Source: Heloderma charlesbogerti
Taxonomy: Eukaryota > Chordata > Lepidosauria > Squamata > Helodermatidae
NCBI GenBank assembly: GCA_026122225.1
Contig: JANEZZ010002878.1
Span: 1-64,000, forward strand
DNA length: 64,000 nt
Reading direction: 5' to 3'
Below are positions 13,402 through 27,200 of this stretch, in pieces. The notes beneath the pieces were generated by a model that did not search any database, was not told where the DNA came from, and worked only from the letters and a program-made list of their open reading frames with translations. A program made the translations under genes and the position numbers. The first letter of the stretch is position 1, and every line of letters begins with the position of its first letter.

Positions 13402-14502
13402 AAGAGATGTAAAATTTCCAGAGATGTTGAAGCCATGGAAAAAAACTATTTTTTCCTGATTTTTCAGGAAAAAATGGAAATTTGGGGGGAAATGGAAAAG
13501 TAATACTTATATTTTTAAGCACTCTTTGCAGGTTGAAAGTCACTTTGTTGCTTTAGAGCAGCCTTTCTCAACTTGGTGACCTCCTACTATCTGCCTCAGG
13601 CAGGATGGCCAATGGTCAGAAATGCTGCCCACTGTAGTCCAAAATAACTGTAGGGCGCCATGTTGAGGAAGGCTGCTTTGGGAACGTAAAGCAACCTTTA
13701 TGTTCCTGAAGTTATATTATATATATTGGGGTTTGTTCATAAAATTATCATTGTAATTGAAAACTTTAGAAAGTGAACTTAGTAAATTTGTAATTACTGT
13801 CTGAATAAACTATACTTTTAAAATGTAATATAGCAAACATGATTAATTTTATGCACAAATGAAGTTATACATAACATATTTTAGATTCCTAGTTTATCTC
13901 TGACTAGAGGGAACTTCAGCAAGTATTCCCTGAAACATCTGTATCATCCTAGAAACCAGAAGAAGCAGGAAGAACTGGAGGCAGAGGAAGACTAGTCCAG
14001 AAACACAGGATTCTGTAGAACAGAACAAAACCTATCACAAATGTACATTTTCTTCCATATTATGAGATGGCAGCTCTATTCACATGTTGGGAAAATGAGC
14101 ATGGCTTGCCGCATCCCAAAATGCCTACCAATAAAAGATACATTGGATCAGTAATTTTAATAAGAAATGGAAGAAATAAGTATGCTGGGAATCTTAGAGA
14201 GGTTTAAAAAACATTTTGCTCCATGGCTTCATTATTTCCAGACATTTTACATCTGTAGTCTTTCCATAAAAGTCTTATTATTATATAGTTTTAAGCAATA
14301 ATTGCGGGGGGGGGGAGTAAAGGCTTGGTAACAGTCTATAAACACCTTGTCTTAAATCCTAAAAGAAAATATTTCATAATCCAAAGCTGTTCAATTTTTC
14401 CCATTTTTGTGTGAAAAAAACAAAAACGGTTCTTGGAGAAAAACAAAAAAACTGTTTTTTCCCCCCGAATTTTTCTGGCTTTTTCTGGGCTTTCACATCT
14501 CA
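13402..14502 (+). mobile_element. Non-autonomous hAT-like element (AGAGATGTAAAA family), copy A
   Basis: The left end AGAGATGTAAAATTTCC and the right end TTTCACATCTCA are inverted relatives. The flanks GTGTACTT and GTTCACTA are a decayed 8-bp duplication at best. The whole 1.1 kb aligns, in reverse orientation, with the element at 52595-55696, which has perfect 8-bp duplications and so defines the family as hAT. Shared landmarks include TTGAACAGCTTTGGATTATG, TTTCCCAACATGTGA and GTCACTTTGTTGCTTTA. No transposase coding is visible. Confidence 0.85.
13559..13675. mobile_element. Foldback MITE inside hAT copy A
   Basis: It runs from CAGCCTTTCTCAACTTGG to GTTGAGGAAGGCTG and is flanked by CTTTAGAG and CTTTGGGA. 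The same foldback sits at the same place in the second hAT copy (55416-55550), so it was probably already present in their common ancestor. Confidence 0.8.
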
Positions 14503-14542
14503 GTTCACTATTTCCACCCTTAAAGCCCATCTCAGTATCTAT

Positions 14543-14752
14543 GGGCAGTATCCAATCAGACACTAGCACTAATGTAAATTACACTGCACTAACGTACGGG
14601 ACCTCTAACACAATGCCAATAGCATTAGCTGGTGCGACGGGATTCCCAGAAAGCCCGGTGCACCAGTTAATGCTATTGGTGTTGCACTAGAGATCCTTTA
14701 TGCTAGCACAACATATTTTATGTTAGCACTAGTATCCAATTGCACACTGCCC
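14543..14752. mobile_element. Foldback MITE (GGGCAGTATCCAAT termini)
   Basis: Left terminus GGGCAGTATCCAATCAGACA and right terminus TATCCAATTGCACACTGCCC are inverted relatives. Near the centre, CCAATAGCATTAGCTGGTGC pairs with GCACCAGTTAATGCTATTGG. The whole 210 bp folds on itself. No clear target duplication was found. Confidence 0.75.
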
Positions 14753-16649
14753 TCTATCTTTTGGGGAAAATGTATCAGCAAATGACAGTATCCGTGCAGG
14801 GAGGCTTCCACCCTTAAAGCTGGCCTAAAGATTATTTTAAATAAAAAATAAATAAAATTAAGTTTTTTAAAAAAACCAAACTGGAGAGCTGCTCATTTTG
14901 CACCGTGACAAAACACATACAGTGGACAAGTTGCTGAATCTCCTACAATCACAGGACTGTTTCAGTTGCAGAGCCATAAAAACATTCATTTCGCTAAAAT
15001 AATCTACTATATTTTTATTGTCAGAGAAATTATTCCATGAATCTGGAAAGCAAAACTTATGTGAAAATGTAAATTCAATGCACTTGCCTTCCACACCTCA
15101 TTTCCTCACTAGGTTTTTCGGTTGATTTAAGTTTTGGCTAGTAAGTGGAATTCAACTTTCTCATTTCAATGATAAAAATCTTTGGTCCTCAGAGATAGAA
15201 ACATCTGAGTACATCAGAAATGGCTACGCCAATTATTATAAAAGCTGTTAACTCACTCCCAAGGCAATCTAAATTAAAAGAGCTCAGACACAAAAGCAAC
15301 AGCCCCAAAGGGAAAGCTGCAAGTAAGGAAGGAAAATTTTGAGAGACACAAGCACACTCCAAGATCTACAATGAAATGCATTTAGCAAAACCTTTCAACA
15401 GACATAATGGCCAACATTCATAAACACTTCTCTCTGTTTTTATACACATATAGAAAAATGGGAAGGAAGGGAGGAGAGAGGAGTTTCTAATCTGACAACA
15501 AAAAAACCCTTGACTGCTCTTATTTTTAGCTATAGGCTAGGGTCACAATTCTCAACCCACTGTTCTGAAGTCAAGGTGACTACTTTGAAGTATGTGGTTT
15601 GAAGCTGATATCCTTCATCAGTACTACATGTCTTCTTAGGGGTATCAAAATAGACCTGGAAAGTTTCACAACAAGGCAAAATCATTTCGAGAAGTCTTTT
15701 TTCAGAAACCAAACCTTCCGCTGTATAATGTCTAGTTTTTGATACTGATGAAGGCTTTCAATGTGTCCCTAGATGCAGGATGAGGGCTTTATTTGAATAG
15801 GCTATGCTCAATATATAAGCTGCAATATAAGTGGCCATGCTAGAATTAGCTATTCCCATACTAATAAACTTCAGACATGTTGAATAATGAACCTGTACTT
15901 CATAACCTAGCCAGAATTCTGCAAACACAAAGGAAAAATGGAAGGCAAGATTTATTTTTCACAGCTTTATGCCAGATGAGCAAAAACTATCCACAAATTG
16001 CTGGTTTAAATCATCAGGCTAGCATTACACATTGGTTTTGAGCTGCATGAGGGTCCCTCCATTTGCTGTCTGAAGACAGCAAAAATCTCAACACAATGAG
16101 AGTCTTTTAAAAGACTGTTGAATGTGCATAAGGAACAGAAATGGGAGTTCCGATATGTTGAGATTACCTCTGCAAAACCTTGTAATTCATCAGCATATAA
16201 ATATGATTAATAAATAATAAAAAACTGTACACTTGATAAGAAGACACTAAACGTTATATACACAAGACGTCAAGCATTTGACAACTACGGTTACTTTCCT
16301 AAAGCAGAGAACTGTATTGATAAAAAATATTTTTTCTGGGCATGCTATTACTGTTCTACAACCAGGCTTCCATAGTTTATGTTCCTTTTATCAGAGTAAT
16401 AAAATAGTACAATAAAACATATAACTGAATCTGAACACTGGAGATAGAGTATTATCATTCTTTATAAAATTGCTTTGTAAAAGCAGCAGGACTGCCCTCC
16501 ACAAGAAATGTCACAGACTTTGGAGCCTTTGGAGTTTGGGCTCACATTTAATAATGCTGATCACTGATAGGCTGGTTCCCCTCCCACTCCCATTTTAAAC
16601 AACCATACAGAACCTCTGTCATACTGAACACAAGCTTGCTATTTAATTA

Positions 16650-17052
16650 GCGTCCTCAACATGGTGCCCATGGACACCTTTCTTGGTGCCCTCATTAGGC
16701 TCCTTGTCCCTCCATACTTTTATTTTAAGATTTTTTTAAAACACTATTATTTTTTTTAACTGAGAAGCTGGCTTGCTATAAAGCAAAGTGTTGCCCTCCA
16801 GTTCCCTCTTTATCTGGGTTCAATAGAATGGCTGTGTGTTTTGGAGCTCTGCCTTGTATTTAAAAGGAAATTAACTTTTCTTTTAGCCTCACCAGTTTGC
16901 CTTCTGGGAATGAGTGTTGGGTTACCGGCCATGCCCACCATTCATTTTAAGAATAGGCAAGCCCCCCTGCCATGGCAGCCACTTTGTGAGAGCACCCATG
17001 ACACACTCAAACTTCCAAATGTGCCCACTGACCCAAACAGGTTGGGGGCCCT
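16650..17052. mobile_element. Possible old DNA-transposon remnant (GTGCCC-rich)
   Basis: The left part reads CCTCAACATGGTGCCCATGG and the right part CAGGTTGGGGGCCC, weak inverted relatives. Wording such as CATGGTGCCC and AAATGTGCCCACTGACC resembles the element at 44865-45178. The 104-codon frame inside it has no recognisable domain. Confidence 0.4.
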
Positions 17053-18924
17053 TCCAATATTATGTACATATATGACCTTTGGAGGCTATCTTATCAACAT
17101 GCCCCCTTGTTGTGGAGCCTACTTCCTAAAGAAGCCCACCAAGCTCACTCTTTAATTAGCATTATGAGGATGCTTAAAGCTTGACTCTTCAGAGAGCTTT
17201 GTACTGCTGGATACATTATATATACTGTCACTGTTTATTTAACCAATAGTTGTGTTTTATGGTATTTATTGATTTAATTGTATTGTTCTATGCCATGTGT
17301 GGGGTGCTTTGAGGGTCTAGGTTATAACTAGGCTATATTTTCTTATAAATCCACTAATGGAACACAACTCCACTTGTTACATAGGCTTTAGTGATTTCAT
17401 TTTTTTTAAGGTCTACTTAAAGCATTTACTTACCATATTTCCTGTGCTGTAACGATTTGAAATTAACAACTAATTCCAGATTTTTCCAGGCAGCAAGGTG
17501 TCTTGCCTGATTGAGTCATTTACCAGTGTTCTCTGTGAAATACAGCCTCCCCGCTGCCCCCAACCACTTCAAGCAATTTTAGCAATTCTTGTTATGCCTC
17601 AGCATAAAACCGACCATTAATGAATCAGGCATTTAACACCATTTTACATTTCTAATGAGCAAAGAACGCCCACAACTTTTTTGAAGTGCTATGCAGTGTA
17701 GTTTTCAAAAATGGGCTTCAGTCTAATAGATCATCTCGGACATTCAGAAACAAGCTCTCCCTATCATAAGGCAATGAGCAATTTTTTGTTGTTGTTTCAG
17801 TTTCATTTAGTGGAAGCTCTACATGAATAAAATCTACCCTGGCCCCCTAGCCTTGCCAACTTTTATTTATATGTGTTTGAATTGCAGTGGAAGGAGCCCA
17901 ACACCACAAGTTATGCAAAAAGGCATATATTGAGCAGGGTCTTGTAGGAGTAATAGTGAGCACAGCTGAGTATCAGTTACCAACAGCACAGCAGAAATTG
18001 ACGCTAGTATATGGCCTAAAGAAAGAAATGAAGTAGTTACGTAGTCATCATACTCAAATTAAGTTTTCAAGGTTATCCTTTCTACAGTTAGTATTTAATA
18101 CAGAACATGTCCTCCTCAATACTCATATGCTGTGTATGTATGTCCATTTTATCAAGCAAGTGCTCTGAAACCCAAGAGTTAAACAGTATAAGGTCACACG
18201 CCTGTCATCTGAATGACAAAATGTGGAAATCCAAAGGTAACATATGACAATTTTTTTAAAAAAACAACCTTTAGTCCTTGCAAGTGAAAAGTCACTGCCT
18301 TACACAGAATTCACTTAAGACAGAGGTGCACACCTTGTTTGTTTGTTTATTTAAAGTATACATATACCTTCTTTCATACACCTATATCCCACGGCAGTTT
18401 GCAATAAGAAATTACAATACAATATAATTGCAACCCAATTTCTTGTTGATTTACATGTTATATCCACAGGCCAATAGATACACATTTGGTTTTCCTGAAT
18501 CTCTGGATTCTGCTCTTTCTTATCTAAAGATTCTCCAGATTCTGTTTCTTTCTTCTTTGGTATTACATAGAGTACCAAAAGGCTGCCTTCTTTGTGTTAA
18601 AGAGAGGAAAATGCACCAAACATTTGCCCCTCAGCTCATGGACCCAAACCCAGGGAATCTGCCAGTTAAAATCAATGGAACTATTTTGTGCGTTTATCCA
18701 CATTAGCCTCATTACACATTCTAAGCCTGAAAACCATTAAGAAATCCTACAATCCAGATCACTACCACAGAGACTTAGCCTACAATTCAGAAACAATTTT
18801 GTTCATCTACCTGAACAATGAAGTAGCTTATACTAGATTAGCAACCATCTCTCATAAAGAATGTCCTGTTTTGCAGAAAACAACAACAAGCACATTTCAT
18901 TTTAAGAGCAGTTACAAACCCAAG

Positions 18925-19001
18925 GCTGCAATCCTGAAACACATTTACCTGGGAATAAATCCCACTGAACTCAGTAGGAATTACTTCTGAGTAGACATGT
19001 A
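18925..19001. repeat. Short dispersed repeat (GGAGTAAGTCCC family)
   Basis: Contains GCAATCCT, ACCTGGGAATAAATCCCACT and TTACTTCTGAGTAGACATGT. Related copies are at 36781-36844 with 38267-38310, 47195-47275, 48545-48650 and 56730-56765. It is a common short repeat of reptile-like genomes; its class is unclear to me. Confidence 0.55.
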
Positions 19002-20852
19002 AAAGATGGTTCTGCATATCACTCACTCTCTTTGGAAGTAGCACACAGAACTAAAACACCAAATGGTTATTTAAAAGACTCAAAATCTGCTTTTCCCTCT
19101 AAAGGCAAGAGACAAAGATGTCATGTCAGAAGTTTAACTAGCTGCTTTATGAACTACTCTGAAGCCTGCATGTGTAAAGAACATGTCATTCAAAACTGAA
19201 ACTTCACTAAAAACTATGGACATCACTGGACAAAACAAACAGAAATAAAGCCTTTTAGAAATAGCAGGATAGTGCTTGGGCTGGTGCAAAATTTGCAACA
19301 GATGAAATGACCCATCAGTACATGTCAATTCCACAGTTTGTGGTGAGTTTGCCATGAGTCTCATCCTTCCCTCCTCCATTTAAGGGCTGTGCCTCCCCAT
19401 TGTAAGACATCCTGCTATTGCAGCAAGAAAAAAGGACATTACTATTGTTCTTCCACATGCTAGAATCAGTTCAATCATTCACGCCCCTCATTTTTCCAGG
19501 GTGACTACTCAAATCTAAATACACAGTTACCCTGTTCATTAAGTGATGGCTACTTTCATGCATAAAAATAAATCAATCCAGAGAGCATCTAACTTGAGGT
19601 GTTGTGTAACATATGAAAATATTGTTCGCACAACTGTTCTCATAAAGAATTGCTCCAAAGCATTATGAGAGTCCATATATCAACCTTCTGGCTTGGTTTT
19701 ACTTCTCCTACCTTGTGCAATGATGAACATTCAAAACAAAAAAAGGAAGGGAGTGTAAAACAGTGAAGTTTCACAAAACCAACAGCCCTAAGCACTGCAG
19801 GAAGCTAAATGCACAGAGAAATGTTCAACCCTTACTAACCGCAAAAGGGGAACAGTTTAGGCAACTATTTAATTCTGGGGGGTGGGGATGGGAGGGAACA
19901 GAGTGACAAGAACGATTAACCAGTTAAAAAGACTGAAAAAGAAGCAGCAGTTAATAAGGTGGTCATCTCAAGATGGGGTGCAAAGAAAATCTCTTTCTTA
20001 CTGGGGCAGTTACCCATTCCCCAGAAGCTATCTCTGCTTATTTGCAGTTTACATTATCCTTTCCTAACACCACATCTGGTGGCAGAGAGTAGAAAATGGG
20101 GTTGGGAATCGCCATCAGCAATTATCAAGGCTGACTGCGGAAACAAAAATTGTGAGGTTTGGGGGAAGTGTAAGAAATATTGGGGGTGGAGGATGCAGGC
20201 AGATTTCATGTTGTGGACTCTGGAAGTATTCAGAAAGGTCATCCACTGTGGAGAAATAAGCAGCTGAACACTGCCAAGCTAAATTTGGGAAACGAGAAGG
20301 GGCGGGGGGAGAGTCTCAGTGGAAACGTATTTTACAGGGACTGCAGAGCACATTCGGGGGCATGGCCGTCAGAGTTCTCTTGTGAGGCAATGGGATCAGG
20401 AAAGGGAAGGGGGAAAGTGTATGCCGCATATAGCCAAGTTACCGGGCTTACAAAAAGATGGGGTAGCTAGGATAGGGCTATCTGGCCCCTTCGACTTTTG
20501 ACCCCCATTTTGTCATCGTACGACGCCAAAGAGCTGCAGTTCGTTCAGACGCTATTTCTTTCAGACTGGGATCAAAGGAGGAGGGATCCTCTCCAAGCTG
20601 GGCTAAAGGAGTCGGGAAGGAGCAGGGGTGTGGCGGCCACAGAGAAGCCCAAGCAAAAAGCCGGCGCCTGGGGCAGCAGGGTCCTGGGAACCCCCCGAAG
20701 TACAGACTGAAGGCAGGGGGCACCGTTGGGGGAGTGGGGCCGAGCGGATGCGGGGATCGAAAAACGCAGCTAGCCAGAGGGTGTGCGCGCCCGCGCGCTT
20801 TCTCTACAGTGGCGCTCCTACGCTTTCTTGGACACAAGCCCCGCGGAACTCA

Positions 20853-21224
<372 letters not shown>

Positions 21225-21584
21225 TCAGGCGGCGAGCAGGGCGGCGCTGCTTCCTGCGAACCCCTCCGGAGGCCGGCGCGGCGGGGTCTGGACAGCCGCT
21301 GGCTCGGGGGGGCGAGGGCGGGGATCCGGGGGCGGGACCGCTCCTCGCAGCCCAGCTCGGCTCCACAGTCCGGGAAGAGAGGAGGAGGACGACGAAGAGA
21401 GGAGGGGAGTTTGGGCGGGCTTGGCGTCACCGCGCGGAGGAAGAAGGGGCGGCCCCGGACGCGCGGCACTCCGGGGTTGGGGCCGGAGCGGAGGGAGGGA
21501 AGAGGAGGCGGGGTGTACGGGGCAGCTTCGCTGAGGGAGAGGTGCGGGAAGGCTGAGGTAGAAGGGCGGGGGGTGAAGAGGCAG

Positions 21585-21611
21585 CTGCTGCTGCTGCTGC
21601 TGCTGCTGCTG
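21585..21611 (+). repeat. (CTG)9 trinucleotide repeat upstream of GNAI2
   Basis: Nine uninterrupted CTG units (CAG on the gene's strand) lie about 490 bp upstream of the GNAI2 start codon inside the CpG island. They may fall in the 5' UTR or core promoter. Confidence 0.9.
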
Positions 21612-21803
21612 CGTGGCTTGTGGGACCTGGGGCGTTGTGGGAACGCGGTGACGGGGCTCTAACTGGAGCGGAAGGCGCTAAACGGGGGGGGGGGCTTCTG
21701 CTGTGAGACCTCTACCAGCAGACTGAGCGAGGATTTGGGGGAGATTTTGGGAATATGGGGGAGTGACGGTGGATTTGTGCGCGTTAGGGCTCTGGGCGGC
21801 TAT

Positions 21804-21902
21804 TGTTGTTCAGTCGTTCAGTCGTGTCCGACTCTTGGTGACCCCACGGACCATAGCACGCCAGGCCTTCCTGTCCTCCGCTCTCTCCCCGAGTGTGCTC
21901 AA
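21804..21902 (-). mobile_element. 5'-truncated BovB LINE tail next to the GNAI2 CpG island
   Basis: A 99-bp fragment matches the BovB 3' end on the minus strand; it contains the GTCCGACTC tail motif and AGCACGCCAGGCC. It is flanked by GGCGGCTAT (21795-21803) and GGCAGCTAT (21903-21911), an 8-of-9 target-site duplication. The insertion lies about 710 bp upstream of the GNAI2 start codon. Confidence 0.85.
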
Positions 21903-23334
21903 GGCAGCTATAGAGGCTGCCATTTACCACGCTCTCGCCCCTTGTAAAACCGTGGGCCAAGACACACAGAGCGACGAGTGGATGCCACTGGAAACAGTCT
22001 CCAGTGGGAAGAAATCCCTATCCGGATTAGCATATAGGCATATCAGCATGGAGAACTACTTATCCTGTGGACTAGTACCATGAATTTGTTAGCCACCACA
22101 AACTTGTATGCATCTCCCAAGAACGTCAACTGGGCCACTGGAGGCTCATCATGTGATGGAGGAATAAGCAGTGAGGGTATTGCTCCTTACGGGGAAGCCA
22201 CGTTGGTGGCATGTGCGTGATGACTGTGATGCATGTTTTGGCCTTTATGCACGTATGCAAACGCGTTGGAAGCTAATACATTGAGCTAAGCTAGATGTTA
22301 TAATCACCATGGAGATTGGTATCCTCATGGTGAGTTTCCCAACCCACAGGCACATCATTTAGTGTAACTTGCTCCATCAATTGAAGCCATCATGTAGTGA
22401 GTTTCTTTGCATGCAATCCACATCAGTGGTATTCTCTGGCAAGGGCCAGGGAACCCAATACATGATTGACTCCACTCATGCAGTGAATTGTGCTAAACAA
22501 TATGGTCCAGCAGTGGTACTAATTCTGCAAGGGGATGCTGAACCCAACTGCAAATATGACATCATTGTAGGCTAATTCTGAGCTGCCGTGTGCTGCAACA
22601 TTTCTTACTGCCCCCTAACGGCTGAATAGAAATCTGGGGACATGGAGATGGTAAAAACTCATAACATGGCTTGACATCATAGGCAACTGCCTTCCCACAT
22701 CCTACAGTTTCATGTACACTGCATTATGCCTACAAATAGCAATCATATGACCACCTGTAGACAGGATAAAATGCAAGAGAACATAGGTAAGGAAAGGTAG
22801 CATAAACTCTTGGCCCAGGCCCTATTATGTTGGAGAAGGCACGGTAATTCTACCATTACCACTCTCAGCCACCACTACAATAGTAAGTTGTTTACACATA
22901 ATCTTTAAAACCCGCTGAGTCTTTTAAAAAAAATTATTGAAGTGCAACATAAAAAACAAATAACAAAAATACACATAAGAGAGCATATCACAAAGACGTA
23001 TAAGGTATTCTGCAACACAATTATTACTGTAAGTCAAGTAAGTATATCTTCCCAAAAGGATAAATGGAATAAAGGAGGACAAATCCTTGACATCCCTCTG
23101 TTGATGTAGGACAGGGATGGGCAGACAAGCTTGTGAGATCTACTTCATTTTTTACTAACCAGTGGCTCAGGTTGGTGGACATATGCAAAGAATTAAGAAA
23201 TGGCATGCCTCACCACATACTCAGTCCACGAATGTGTCCTTTCACACAAAAATCCACTCCTGGTGTCCATTCCCCCCAGCATTCTTTTTCAACATCCCAA
23301 CGGTGGGAGGGGTGGGGGGGGGTAGTTGTTGCTA

Positions 23335-23375
<41 letters not shown>

Positions 23376-23450
23376 TGCATTTCTATACCGCCCCATAGCC
23401 GAAGCTCTCTGAGTGGTTTACAGAAGTTAAAACATTAAATACAATATAAA
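23335..23450. repeat. (ATT)n microsatellite followed by L2-like LINE tail
   Basis: About twelve ATT units (23336-23372) are followed by AATTGCATTTCTATACCGCC and GAGTGGTTTACAGAAG. This is the inverse of the L2-type 3' tail also seen at 50985-51030 and 49175-49260. Confidence 0.6.
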
Positions 23451-24129
23451 AAGTTTTTAAACCATTTCCATAAAAGCACGCAGGCAATATACACAAACAA
23501 ATGTTTGTCCATGTTGTTAGTCAATTGGGGGTCAGAAACCCTTGCCTGTCTACTACAAATCACCCAGATATCTACCAGTAGATCCCAATCTACCTTCTGC
23601 TCACTCCTGATGGAGGAGATAAAGAGAAACCATATTTCAAAGGTGGGCTCTTGTTTAGTTGCACTTGTTCCCACTTTAGTATGTGGACTTTTCAGACAAT
23701 GCCAAAACCCAAATCCTTATGAACCAATTCTCCATTGAATTCCCAGAATAGCTTTTCCAGTGTCTAGCTATCTAAGCATGGAGGTGAAATGTGTGAGAAG
23801 GTCAAGCAAGCAATTACTCCTGGGTTGTGAGCTTCAGATCACATACACAGAACAGGATTCGGTGATATAACCTGATTAGCCATGCTAGAATGAGTGTCTC
23901 ACAATGGAAATCGAGGCACATCAGTCAAACCATTGGAATTCCTGGAAAGAAGCCTTAGAATCCCAACTTGCTTAACTAAAACCCTGACATACTCCAAAAG
24001 CCTCAGTCCAGTCCAGCCAGGGCCAAGTAAGTCATAGTCTTGAGGGCTATGTACTACCTCCAGTACCAGAGCCAGTGAGCTTATGTACACCAGCTGCTGG
24101 GGAGCACAGGTGGGAAGGTGCTGATGCAC

Positions 24130-24238
24130 TCAGGTTCTGCTTGTAGGTTTCCCATGGGCAGCCAGTTGGGAACAGAATGCTGGACTAGATGAACCCTTAG
24201 TCTGATCCAGCAGGGCTCTTCTTACATTCTTATGTATG
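24130..24238 (+). mobile_element. CR1/L3-type LINE 3' end
   Basis: Contains GCTTGTAGGTTTCCCATGGG, GAATGCTGGACTAGATGAAC, CTGATCCAGCAGGGCTCTTC and the terminal ACATTCTTATG. The opposite-strand version is at 51253-51640 and an interrupted one at 56790-57650. Confidence 0.7.
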
Positions 24239-24262
24239 TCTGTGACCTAGTTTTCTAAGCAT

Positions 24263-27200
24263 GTTGTTGTTTATTCGGTCAGTCGCTTCCGACTCTTCGT
24301 GACTTCATGGAGCAGCCCACGCCAGAGCTTCCTGTCGGCCGTCGCCACCCCCAGCTCCCCCAAGGTCGAGTCCGTCACCTTCAGAATATCATCCATCCAT
24401 CTTGCCCTTGGTCAGCCCCTCTTCCTTTGGCCTTCCACTTTCCCTAGCATCAGCATCTTCTCCAGGGTATCCTGTCTTCTCATGATGTGGCCAAAGTACT
24501 TCAGTTTTGCCTTTAATATTTCCTCAAGTGAGCAGTCTGGCTTTATTTCCTGGAGTATGGACTGGTTTGATCTTCTTGCAGTCCAAGGCACTCTCCGAAT
24601 TTTCCTCCACAGTTCAAAAGCATCTATCTTCCTTCGCTCAGCCTTCCTTATGGTCCAGCTCTCCCAGCCATAGGTTACTACGGGGAATACCATTGCTTTA
24701 ACTATGCGGACCTTTGTTGTCAGTGTGATGTCTCTGCTCTTCACTATTTTATCAAGATTTGTCATTGCTCTCCTCCCAAGAAGTAAACGTCTTCTGGTTT
24801 CTTGGCTGCAGTCAGCGTCTGCAGTAATCTTTGCACCTAGAAAGACAAAGTCTGTCACTGCCTCCACGTTTTCTCCCTCTATTTGCCAGTTATCAATCAA
24901 GCTGGTTGCCATAATCTTGGTTTTTTTGAGGTTTAACTGCAACCCAGCTTTTGCACTTTCTTCTTTCACCTTCGTCATGAGGTTCCTCAGCTCCTCCTTG
25001 CTTTCAGCCATCAAAGTGGTATCATCTGCATATCTGAGGTTGTTAATGTTTCTTCCAGCGATTTTAACTCCAGCCTTGGCTTCATCAAGCCCAGCACTTC
25101 TCATGATGTGTTCTGCATACAGGTTGAATAAGTAGGGTGAGAGTACCCTGCCGTACTCCTTTCCCAATCTTAAACCAGTCCGTTGTTCCGTGGTCTGTTC
25201 TTACCGTTGCTACTTGGTCGTTATACAGATTCCTCAGGAGGCAGACAAGATGACTTGGTATCCCCATACCACCAAGAACTTGCCACAATTTGTTTCAGTC
25301 AACAGTCAAAGACACAGTCAAAGGCGTTAGAATAGTCCATAAAACAGAAATAGATGTTTTTCTGAAACTCCCTGGCTTTCTCCATTATCCAGCGGATATT
25401 GGCAATTTGGTCTCTAGTTCCTCTGCCTTTTCGAAACCCAGCTTGTACATCTGGCAATTCTCGTTCCATGAATTGCTGGAGTCTACCTTGCAAGATCTTG
25501 AGCATTACCTTACTGGCATGTGAAATAAGTGCCACTGTTCAATAGATTGAACATTCTTTGGTGCTTCCCTTTTTTGGTATGGGGATATAAGTTGATTTTT
25601 TCCAATCTCTTGGCCATTCTTGTGTTTTCCAAATTTGCTGGCATATGGCATGCATCACCTTGACAGCATCATCTTGCAAGATTTTAAACAGTTCAGCTGG
25701 GATACCGTCATCTCCTGCTGCCTTGTTATTAGCAACGCTTCTTAAGGCCCATTCAACCTCACTCTTCAGGATGTCTGGCTCTAGCTCACTGACCACACTG
25801 TCAAATTATCCCCGATATTATTATCCTTCCTATACAGATCTTCCATATATTCTTGCCACCTTTTCTTGATCTCTTCTGCTTCTGTTAGGTCCTTGCCATC
25901 TTTGTTTTTGATCATACCCGTTTTTGCCTGGAATTTACCTCTGATGTTTCTAATTTTCTGGAAGAGGTCTCTTGTCCTTCCTATTCTATTATCTTCTTCC
26001 GCTTCTGCGCATTGCTTGTTTAAAAAAAATTTCCCTTATCTCTTCTGGCTAACCTCTGGAATTTTGCATTTAATTGGGCATATCTCCCCCTATCACTGTT
26101 GCCTTTTGCTTTCCTTCTTTCTTGGGCTGCTTCCAGTGTCTCAGCAGACAGCAGATTTTCTTTTTCTTTGGGATTTTTTTGTTGCCGCCTCCTGAACAAT
26201 GTTGCAAACTTCTGTCCATAGTTCTTCCGGGACTCTATCTACTAAATCTAGTCCCTTAAATCTATTCTTCACCTCCACTGCATATTCATTAGGAATATTA
26301 GTGAACTTATATCTAACTGATCTGTGGGTCTTCCTATTCTCTTTAGTCTGATTCTAAATTGTGCAATAAGAAGGTCATGATCTGAACTACAATCAGCTCC
26401 AGGTCTTGTTTTTACCAACTGCATAGATGTCCACCACTTTTGTCTACAAAGGATGTAATCAATCTGATTTCGGTGTCGACTGTCTGGTGAAGTCCATGTA
26501 TAAAGTCATCTCTTAGGTTGTTGGAAGAGAATGTTTGTTATGCACAGTGAGTTGTCTTGGCAAAATTCTATCAGCCTATGTCCTGCTTCATTTTGTTCTC
26601 CCAGACCTTGTTCGCCTGTAATTCCAGGTGTCGTTTGACTACCCACCTTAGCATTCCAGTCTCCTGTAATGAAAATAACATCTTTGTTTGGCATACTATC
26701 CAGTAGGTGCTGCAGATCCTCATAGAACTGATCTACTTCTGCTTCTTCAGCATCTGTGGTTGGGGCGTGTATTTGGATCACTGTGAAGTTAAATGGCTTA
26801 CCCTGAATTCGAATTGCGATCATTCTGTCATTTTTTGGATTGTATCCAAGCACTGCTTTAGCCACTTTATTATTAATTATGAAGGCTACTCCATTTCTTC
26901 TGTGGTCCTCTTGTCCACAGTAGTAGATCTGGTGGTCATTTGATGTGAAGTGGCCCATTCTAGTCCATTTCAGTTCACTGGCACCCAAAATGTCTATATT
27001 TAATCTTGACATCTCCCCAATAACCACATCCAATTTGCCCTGGCTCATAGATCTTACATTCCAGGTTCCTATGATGTGTTGATCTTTAGAACATCAGATT
27101 CGTCGTTCACCACCAGCACCATCGGCTGCTAGCTGTCCTTTCGGCTTTGAGCTAGCTGCGTCATCACATCTGGGGCTAGTTCAACTTATTCTCTGTTTCT

